Source: Roseiarcus sp035656495
Lineage (GTDB): Bacteria; Pseudomonadota; Alphaproteobacteria; Rhizobiales; Beijerinckiaceae
NCBI GenBank assembly: GCA_035656495.1
Contig: DASRSL010000025.1
Coordinates: 1-59,069, forward strand
DNA: 59,069 bases
Direction of reading: 5' to 3'
The position numbers and the translations under genes are program-made. The notes beneath the pieces are model-generated. The model was given only the letters and a program-made list of their open reading frames with translations, was not told the DNA's origin and searched no databases. This document shows positions 53,089 through 59,069 of the stretch, in pieces (the stretch's first letter is position 1; each line of letters starts with the position of its first letter).

Positions 53089-54132
53089 ATGACGACGACG
53101 TCGCTCCAGGAGCCGGATGAGCAGCCGCTTTCCGTCTTCGAGCGTTGGAGCCGGATCCTGGGCGGCGGATGGATCTTCCTGTTGCTGATCGCGCTCTGCG
53201 TGATCTTCGGAGCGTTGCGCCCCCAGCAGTTCGGCTCAAGCTTCAATTTGTCGATGCTTGCCGTCAACGCGGCGATCCTGCTCGTCCTTTCGGTTGGCCA
53301 AACCTTCGTCATCATCGCCGCCGGGATCGATCTTTCGGTCGGAACAGTTCTCGTCTTCGCCTCCATCACCTCGGCTCACGTGATGTTGCTCCTGTCGGGG
53401 ACGTCCAGCGGAACCTACGGCGCAACCAACGGCGGCTGGGGCGTCATCGCGATTGGGCTGATCGTCGCACTGGGGAGTGGCGCATTCTGGGGAGTCGTCA
53501 ACGGCGTTCTTGTCGCAATCGCTCGCATTCCCGCCCTCATCGTGACCCTTGGCACATTCGGCATGGCGCTTGGATTCGCCCAGCTTCTCACCAATGGAAC
53601 CGACATCCGGGCCGTGCCCGAGGTGCTGGTCGACCAGGTGGGGTCAGGGACGATTGCCAGAATTCCCGTTCTCGTGATCATAGCCGTCGCGGTGGCCGCT
53701 GCCGGCGCCGTTGTCCTCCATCTCACCCGCTTCGGGATTCATGTCTTCGCCGTCGGTTCGGACAAAGAGGCAGCGAGGCGCGCGGGCATCAATGTCGGCC
53801 GACGACTCATTGCGATTTACACTCTGTCGGGGACGCTCGCCGGGCTCGCCGCGATGATGTCGACGGCGCGCTTCGCGACGACAACCATTGGCGGTCACGC
53901 AATGGACAATCTTTCGACCATCGCAGCGGTGGTTCTCGGCGGCACGAGCCTCTTCGGCGGCATCGGCAGCATTGCCGGGACGCTGGTCGGCGTCTTCATT
54001 CCGATCGTTCTGCTGAACGGATTCGTCATCCTCGGCATTCCGCCCTTTTGGCAGACGGTCGCGACCGGCGCCGTTCTAATCCTCGCGGTGTGGATCGATC
54101 AGCTCAAGCGGCGCAGTCGGGAGCGCAGTTAA
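53089..54132 (+). CDS. ABC transporter permease (FrcC/RbsC type)
   Basis: 347 residues with about nine helices. Motifs: VGQTFVIIAAGIDLSVGTVL, GVLVAIARIPALIVTLGTFG, AVVLGGTSLFGGIGSIAGTL. Only one permease is encoded, so a homodimer is expected, in keeping with the single-domain ATPase. It is cotranscribed with the ATPase gene (1 bp) and the binding-protein gene (24 bp). Confidence 0.93.
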   Translation: MTTTSLQEPDEQPLSVFERWSRILGGGWIFLLLIALCVIFGALRPQQFGSSFNLSMLAVNAAILLVLSVGQTFVIIAAGIDLSVGTVLVFASITSAHVMLLLSGTSSGTYGATNGGWGVIAIGLIVALGSGAFWGVVNGVLVAIARIPALIVTLGTFGMALGFAQLLTNGTDIRAVPEVLVDQVGSGTIARIPVLVIIAVAVAAAGAVVLHLTRFGIHVFAVGSDKEAARRAGINVGRRLIAIYTLSGTLAGLAAMMSTARFATTTIGGHAMDNLSTIAAVVLGGTSLFGGIGSIAGTLVGVFIPIVLLNGFVILGIPPFWQTVATGAVLILAVWIDQLKRRSRERS

Positions 54133-54156
54133 CCTGGAAACCAGAAGGAGAGTCAT

Positions 54157-55098
54157 GTGAAGAACGCCTTGCTAGTCACCACAATGTTGGCATGCCTGGT
54201 TGTGTCCTCGGCGGCCGAGGCGGCCGAACCCGCAGTGGCGCTTGTGCTGGGCGTCAAAGGGAGCCCCTTCTATCAGGCCCTCGCCTGCGGTGCGAAGGCA
54301 AAAGCAAAGGAGCTTGGGCTCGCGCTGACGGTCTCCGCACCGGACCAGTTCGCCGCGGATAGCCAGATTCCGGTGGTGAACGCCGTCGCCGCGGCGAAGC
54401 CGGCCGTGGCCGTTATCGTCCCGACCGACGCGAAGGCGCTGATCCAGCCGATGAAGCAGATGGCGGAGCGCGGTACAAAGATCATTACTGTCGACCAGAC
54501 CGTCGAAGACAATTCGTTCGTGCAGACTCAGATCGTGACCGACAATGCGGAAGGCGGCCGCTTGGCGGCGGACGCCATCAACGACCTGCTCGGGGGCAAG
54601 GGCGGAGTGCTCGTGATTACGCAGCCTCCCGGATCCGCCGCGCAGGACGCCCGCACCACGGGGTTTGAGCAGGAACTGAAAAAATATCCGGGTATCGTGT
54701 ATCTGGGCGCGCAATACCAGAGCGACGATCCGCAAAAGGCGGCCGAGATCGTCACCTCCACGCTGTCGGCGCACCCGAAGCTCGCCGGAATTTTCGCGAC
54801 GAACGATCAGGGCGCAATCGGAGCGCTTACCGGCCTTCGACAGGCAGGCGCGCTGGGCAAAGTCAAAGTTGTCGCCTATGACGCCGCGACCGCCGAGGTG
54901 AACGCGCTCAAGAACGGGGGTCTCCAGGCTCTCATCGCGCAGAATCCGAAACAAGAAGGCGAAGTCGCGATGGAATCAGCGGCTAAGGTCATCAAGGGCG
55001 ATAAGCTGGCCAAAACGACGCTGACCCAAATCGTCACGGTCAAGAGCGGGGACGCCGCGACCGCGGAGAAATACGAGTACAAAGGCGACTGCGAATAG
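54157..55098 (+). CDS. Periplasmic sugar-binding protein of the ABC system
   Basis: 313 residues from GTG 54157, with AGAAGGAGAGTC upstream. Signal peptide 1-22 (LVTTMLACLVVSSAAEA). Mature type-I binding fold: ALVLGVKGSPFYQALACGAK, PMKQMAERGTKIITVDQTVE, DDPQKAAEIVTSTLSAHPKL and AGIFATNDQGAIGALTGLRQ. It is a close paralogue of the protein encoded at 48435-49400. The ligand is presumably a monosaccharide or similar polyol. Confidence 0.93.
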   Translation: MKNALLVTTMLACLVVSSAAEAAEPAVALVLGVKGSPFYQALACGAKAKAKELGLALTVSAPDQFAADSQIPVVNAVAAAKPAVAVIVPTDAKALIQPMKQMAERGTKIITVDQTVEDNSFVQTQIVTDNAEGGRLAADAINDLLGGKGGVLVITQPPGSAAQDARTTGFEQELKKYPGIVYLGAQYQSDDPQKAAEIVTSTLSAHPKLAGIFATNDQGAIGALTGLRQAGALGKVKVVAYDAATAEVNALKNGGLQALIAQNPKQEGEVAMESAAKVIKGDKLAKTTLTQIVTVKSGDAATAEKYEYKGDCE

Positions 55099-55193
55099 GC
55101 GCCCGTGCTCGACTCCCCGTTCCGCGTTTGGCGGATAACTACGACAATGGGCCATCCGCAACAATCTGTTGAGGTCTGGTTCGGCTCCCCACG

Positions 55194-56291
55194 ATGAGAC
55201 GCGCATTGCCCTCTGCGACCATCAAAGATGTCGCGCGCATGGCGCGCGTTTCGACTGCGACGGTGTCCTATGTCATCAACGGGACGAGTTTCGTCAGCCC
55301 GCCGCTCAAGGCTCGGGTTCTCGAAGCCGTGGCGCGACTTGGGTTTGCCCCGTCGCGAGTTGCGCGCGGCCTGCGCATGCAGTCGACCCGATTGGTCGGC
55401 GTCGTGGTCGCCGACATCACGAACCCGTTTTTCGCCGAGCTCGTGAGGCGGATTGGCTCCGCCGCCCATGCGCTCGGTTACAGCATGCTGCTCTGCGAGG
55501 CCGATCACGATTCCGCCAAGGAGCTCGCGGCGCTTCAGCTTCTGGCGGCTCACCGCGTCGAGGGCGTCGTTCTTGCGCCGACGGGTCCGGCCAGCATGTA
55601 CCTCGAACCGCCGATCTCCAATTTTCCAAGGCCGATCGTCACTGTTGATCGCGTCATCCCCGACGCGCCGTTTGACGCCGTTTCTATCAACAACCGCCAA
55701 GCCGCGTTCGAAGTGACTCGCCATATCCTGTCTCTTGGCCACGTCAACATTTCTGCCATTGCCGGCTGGCGCCATCTCACGAATACGACGGATCGTCTCG
55801 CGGGCTTCCGTGAGGCGCTGGAGCAGGCGGGTCTTGATTCTGAGAGGGCCGAGGTCGTCTATGCCGACTTCCGCCAGGATCGGGCCCGCGAATTATGCTA
55901 TGGGCTTCTCGTCAGTTCGCCGCGTCCAACCGCGCTCTTCGTTTCGAACAATGAGATGGTAGTCGGGGCGATGCAGGCGATCACCGAGCTAGACCTCTCC
56001 TGTCCGACCGACATCTCCCTCGCCGGCATCGACGATCTTCCCTGGGCAAACACATTCGCTCCGCGCCTCACGACCTCGCGTCAACCGATCGAAGCGCTCG
56101 CCGAGCACGCAGTGCGTATTCTTCACGAGCGTATTCGGGGTGAAAAGAGCCTTGTTGAAAACGTTGTCCTGACCGCTCAGCTGATCATCCGGGACTCCTG
56201 CGCCGCCCCGTCCGGCGTCCAACCTGACCCGACGCGCGAAAAAGACGGCGATAGGCGAGTTAAACGATTAGCCTCCTTCAGCGCCCGTTGA
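55194..56291 (+). CDS. LacI-family transcriptional regulator
   Basis: 365 residues. HTH: ATIKDVARMARVSTATVSYV and INGTSFVSPPLKARVLEAVA, with RLGFAPSRVARGLRM hinge. The ligand domain has VGVVVADITNPFFAELVRRI and SLAGIDDLPWANTFAPRLTT. It lies 95 bp after the binding-protein gene in the same direction. Together with the GntR gene it gives the locus two sugar-responsive regulators, suggesting separate control of import and catabolism. Confidence 0.93.
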   Translation: MRRALPSATIKDVARMARVSTATVSYVINGTSFVSPPLKARVLEAVARLGFAPSRVARGLRMQSTRLVGVVVADITNPFFAELVRRIGSAAHALGYSMLLCEADHDSAKELAALQLLAAHRVEGVVLAPTGPASMYLEPPISNFPRPIVTVDRVIPDAPFDAVSINNRQAAFEVTRHILSLGHVNISAIAGWRHLTNTTDRLAGFREALEQAGLDSERAEVVYADFRQDRARELCYGLLVSSPRPTALFVSNNEMVVGAMQAITELDLSCPTDISLAGIDDLPWANTFAPRLTTSRQPIEALAEHAVRILHERIRGEKSLVENVVLTAQLIIRDSCAAPSGVQPDPTREKDGDRRVKRLASFSAR

Positions 56292-56457
56292 TCGGGTTGG
56301 GACTTACCGGCGGAGCGGATACGAATCGAGATTTCGAGGAGAAGACGCGATGCCGGGTCCTACACGTTCTGTCCGCAGGCGAGTCCTGAATGACGCACAG
56401 CGTCCACACGAGAGGCTTCGATTCCTTTGACATGTCCTCCTGGCACGAGGGTGGGAC

Positions 56458-56600
56458 ATAACATGGAGCAGGTGCTTGAAGTCTGCGACCGGATTGTCGT
56501 GCTGCGCTTGGGTCGCGAGGTAGCTGACCTGCCGGCTGAGCGCCTGACCGGGCAGACGCCCGTCGGCTACATCATGGGCGCAGAGCGAGCCGAGACTTGA
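56458..56600 (+). pseudogene. C-terminal remnant of a sugar ABC ATPase
   Basis: The plus-strand frame HNMEQVLEVCDRIVVLRLGR, then EVADLPAERLTGQTPVGYIM ending at TGA 56600, matches the end of FrcA-type ATPases from the switch histidine (HNM) onward; compare HNMPQVLEVASRIEVLRLGR in the gene at 52.3 kb. Everything before the switch is missing and unrelated sequence precedes it. The stop overlaps the TTG start of the PfkB gene (TTGA), so the lost gene was translationally coupled to that kinase gene. Confidence 0.75.
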
Positions 56601-57526
56601 GCGCCGAGGACATGGAGCAGACTTCCGCGCTTTTTCTTTCCGTGGGAGACATTGACGTGGATGTGCTGATCCAGGTCGATCGCCTGCCGACTCGCGATGG
56701 AAAGGTGAATGGCTCGCTTTTGCGGCGCACTCCGGGCGGAATGGCGGGGAACGTCTCCGTCGCGCTTTCGCGCCTCGGAGCGCGCGTGCGAATCCTCGGC
56801 CGCATCGGCGACGACAGCGACGGGGAATTCGCGCTTCGCGGACTAGAGGCAGCCGGCGTGGATACCGGCTTCGTGGCGCATCTTGGTGGCGCGACGACTT
56901 TCAGCTGCATCGGGCTGCTCACGCCAGATGGAGAAAAGTCCCTCGTCAAGCTGATGACCCCGGCGTATCGCCCAAACGCCGAGGATCTAAGCGATCGGGT
57001 CTCCCAGGGCGTAAGCCACATCCATCTTACGTCCGTCGGGGACCCTGATCTTTGCCGGCGCGTCGTGGAGGCAGCCCGAAGCGTCGGCGCGGGCACGTCT
57101 CTGGATATCGAACTCGCCGATTGCCCGTCGGACGCGAGCGACTTTTTCGATGCAATTTGCGGGTTTGATCTCGTGTTCTGCAACTCGGAGTCGCGACAGG
57201 CTGTCGACGCGATGCTTGGCGGCCGGCTCACAGAGGCCGTTCGGAGTGTGGTCACGACCCTTGGCGCGTCCGGAGCAGAGGTAGAAACCGAAGGGCTCCG
57301 CTTCTTTTCTCCGGGGTTCGCCGCTGACGTTGTCGACACAACTGGCGCCGGGGACTGCTTCGCAGCGGCCTGCCTCTATGGGCGGGTCGTCCAATGCTAC
57401 GATTGGAGCGAGGCCCTGCGGTTCGCTAATCGCGCCGCAGCGCTGTCGACGACTGGGCTAGGAGCGCAATCAGCTTTGCCGACGGCGGCGCAAGTTCTCG
57501 AGAGTCTCTCACACCATCAGATGTAA
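56597..57526 (+). CDS. PfkB-family carbohydrate kinase
   Basis: 309 residues from TTG 56597 (ATG 56612 is possible and would lose only five residues). Ribokinase-like fold: SVGDIDVDVLIQVDRLPTRD with GGMAGNVSVALSRLGARVRI, and the ATP/anion-hole motif DTTGAGDCFAAACLYG with the catalytic Asp. Residues around VDLGGATTFSCIGLL-like HLGGATTFSC bind substrate. It probably phosphorylates the compound imported by the neighbouring ABC system, or a product made by the BtpA-family and barrel proteins. It is the last gene before gene-poor DNA. Confidence 0.9.
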   Translation: MSAEDMEQTSALFLSVGDIDVDVLIQVDRLPTRDGKVNGSLLRRTPGGMAGNVSVALSRLGARVRILGRIGDDSDGEFALRGLEAAGVDTGFVAHLGGATTFSCIGLLTPDGEKSLVKLMTPAYRPNAEDLSDRVSQGVSHIHLTSVGDPDLCRRVVEAARSVGAGTSLDIELADCPSDASDFFDAICGFDLVFCNSESRQAVDAMLGGRLTEAVRSVVTTLGASGAEVETEGLRFFSPGFAADVVDTTGAGDCFAAACLYGRVVQCYDWSEALRFANRAAALSTTGLGAQSALPTAAQVLESLSHHQM

Positions 57527-58389
57527 TGAGTGCAATAGACGCAGACTCTGATAAAATCCGTGAAGCATTCGCCCCAGACTCAAGTTGGTTTGGTGTTCGG
57601 TGATCTGATTCAGCCAGAAGCGCCCGCGGCGGATGGCCTTCTCCTATGACAAAACAAAAGGCGGGCTACGAAACGGTCGGCCGTTTGGTGCATGGCTGAG
57701 CTGTCGGGCGCCATGGCCGCCAGGCGGCGCTGTGCGCGCATTTGCGAAGGGTGGCATCTCCACTGGCAGGAAGTTTGCGAGCAATATCCCAGAGAAAAGG
57801 AAAATAACCACATGACCTCCATGGCCTACGGTAAGTCATTGATTTCAAAGGCTGGTGGGGGAGGTAGTTGTGCCACAATCGCGGATTTCCGGGCCAATTC
57901 GACACGGTGGGGGATTTTAGTTCGCCTTGAAATGATTAGGGTTTCTTTGGCCGGCTCCCCCACCTTTCGCTCGCCACCCTGGACTCCTCGCCCGAGCCGT
58001 CGGCGCCGAAGCGGACGCGTTTGCGGCCCTCGTAACGCAGATCGTAGGAACCAAGGGCCCGGCGGCTCTGGACAAAAACTAAATACATATACAAACTTGT
58101 ATTTCTTTCGACGAAGACGTAGAGCTCGCGCCGGCTAGGCCGAGCGCGCTCGAGAAAGACGAACTCGCGTAGGATGACGAGTCCGCCGCCTTCCGCCTCA
58201 GCGCCCGCATGACCTGGCCGATCTCGCGCCGCCCTTCCGACGGGCTAACGCCATCCGCGGCGGTGCGCACGCGGTCGTCGAGGATGGGGCCGCAAATGAA
58301 GCGAGCCCAGATGTTCATCGCCTCGAACGCGCTGGGGTGAGATCGAAAAGCCCCACATCGCATAGGCCTCCTCGAGACGCGCCTCGTCG
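57527..58389. other. Gene-poor junction between catabolic locus and integrase
   Basis: No intact gene is visible. GGTGGGGGAG (57851-57860) recurs inverted as CTCCCCCACC (57955-57964), which could fold. The right part (from about 58090) contains the decayed minus-strand frame listed separately. The sequence is less GC-biased in places (57540-57600, 57800-57950) than the rest of the window. Confidence 0.4.
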
Positions 58390-58430
58390 TTGGCCCAGCC
58401 GCCGTCTCGTCCGCTGACCGCAGTTGAGTT
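58079..58430 (-). pseudogene. Possible decayed gene of unknown family
   Basis: On the minus strand, WANDEARLEEAYAMWGFSIS in one frame continues after a shift as FEAMNIWARFICGPILDDRV and RTAADGVSPSEGRREIGQVM. The composition is protein-like and the two parts read smoothly across the shift, suggesting one frameshifted gene. I do not recognise the family. The alternative is chance open frame in GC-rich DNA. Confidence 0.35.
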
Positions 58431-59069
58431 GGCGCATCTACACTGTGACGAAATGCTGGAGAGAGACGAAAAGGCGCGGAATTTTCCACGCGAGGACGGC
58501 GGGGTGACAGTCGCGTCAATGAACCGTCTGATCAGCGATGGACGACTACAAGCGCTGAGCCGAGTGGTGAGTGGCGAAGCTCAGAGGACGAAATTGCTGC
58601 TTTGGTTGGCGTGAGCCTGGATGTATTTCAGGCGCGAGGGATTATCGATGCTTCGCGAGGCTCAGTCGAATGGCGGGCTTTGGGGCGCCTGATCGCGAGT
58701 GTCGAGATCGAGGCGCAGAAACGGTCCAATGAGCGGGACATGGGTTACTACGGCGGCACACCGACGTTTCCGCCACTGACCCAGCCTCGACCCGCCGACT
58801 TGCAGGTGGAAGCGGTGTCACTCCGAACTCTGCTCACAGACTATACGGCGGAACTGCAACGATCCGGCCGTGGCGCTGAAGCGGCCCGTCGTTGGAAGCC
58901 ATGCATCGAACACCTCATTGGCTTTCTCAAACACGACGACGCTCAACGCTTAACCCGCCAACACGTGCTCAATTGGAAGGACGAACTGCTGACGTCGCTC
59001 GCGCCCAAAACTGTTCGTGACGCCCACATGAGCGGCCTGAAAGCCATCCTGAACTGGGGCGTCGAGTCG
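58390..59069 (+). pseudogene. Tyrosine recombinase/phage-type integrase, N-terminal part, frameshifted
   Basis: Frame 1 from about 58390 reads AVELAHLHCDEMLERDEKAR and SDGRLQALSRVV, ending at TGA 58614. Near 58590 the reading moves to another frame: EDEIAALVGVSLDVFQARGI, VEWRALGRLIASVEIEAQKR, TLLTDYTAELQRSGRGAEAA and LAPKTVRDAHMSGLKAILNW, running off the window edge. The second part is the SAM-like core-binding domain of tyrosine recombinases; the catalytic R-H-R-Y domain would be outside. The frameshift suggests a pseudogene unless it is a sequencing error. Confidence 0.65.

Noticed and set aside
57834..57966. Inverted GGTGGGGGAG/CTCCCCCACC as an attachment site
   Set aside because: Attachment sites are direct repeats at island ends; these are inverted, close together and short.

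Overview
The window is high-GC DNA of an alphaproteobacterium, most probably a member of the Hyphomicrobiales close to Methylocystaceae/Beijerinckiaceae. This is an inference from the GC-rich codon use, the glnK-amtB, ftsK and dapF gene types, the IS21/IS630 remnants and the interspersed palindromes; there is no rRNA or other marker here to prove it. No rRNA, tRNA or CRISPR array was recognised.

Layout. 1-279: the end of an IS21-family element with the start of its transposase, cut by the window edge. 0.5-25 kb: mainly core genes. These are a Tlde1/DUF2778-type protein, a DMSP-lyase-like cupin, a pyrimidine 5'-nucleotidase, mutY, a DUF721/DciA gene, dapF, a DUF1624 membrane protein, an exported carboxymuconolactone-decarboxylase-like protein, a channel-like protein, ftsK, glnK-amtB (with a sigma-54-like promoter), tesB, a small unknown protein, a thiolase, an ICMT-like methyltransferase, grxD, moaA, a headless GntR/UTRA regulator coupled to a NagB-II-like SIS protein, an aldo/keto reductase, and DeoR and MerR regulators. 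Several intergenic gaps here hold palindromic or dispersed repeats and transposase debris.

26-57.5 kb: an accessory region devoted to import and catabolism of polyols, sugars or sugar-like compounds. (a) A decayed Gfo/Idh/MocA dehydrogenase. (b) A minus-strand operon of LacI regulator, periplasmic binding protein, two permeases, a nitrilase-family amidohydrolase, a double ABC ATPase, an SDR and a fatty-acid-desaturase-like membrane di-iron protein. (c) A PhoR-like kinase coupled to an UPF0104 membrane protein. (d) A myo-inositol catabolism cluster: iolG divergent from SDR-iolC(DUF2090 fusion)-iolD-iolE-iolB. No iolA and no obvious dedicated inositol transporter are present. (e) Two small proteins of unknown function, one a paralogue of the protein near 16.7 kb. 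(f) A second uptake/catabolic locus: amidase and an orphan binding protein on the minus strand, facing GntR, BtpA/SgcQ-family protein, two proteins that look like dimeric alpha/beta barrels, ABC ATPase, permease, binding protein, LacI, a fossil ABC ATPase C-terminus and a PfkB kinase. Almost every step in (f) is joined by 1-4 bp overlaps, so the genes should act on one substrate, which I cannot name. This is the best candidate for an undescribed pathway.

57.5-59 kb: gene-poor debris followed by a frameshifted tyrosine-recombinase (integrase) gene running off the right edge, consistent with a genomic-island or prophage remnant boundary.
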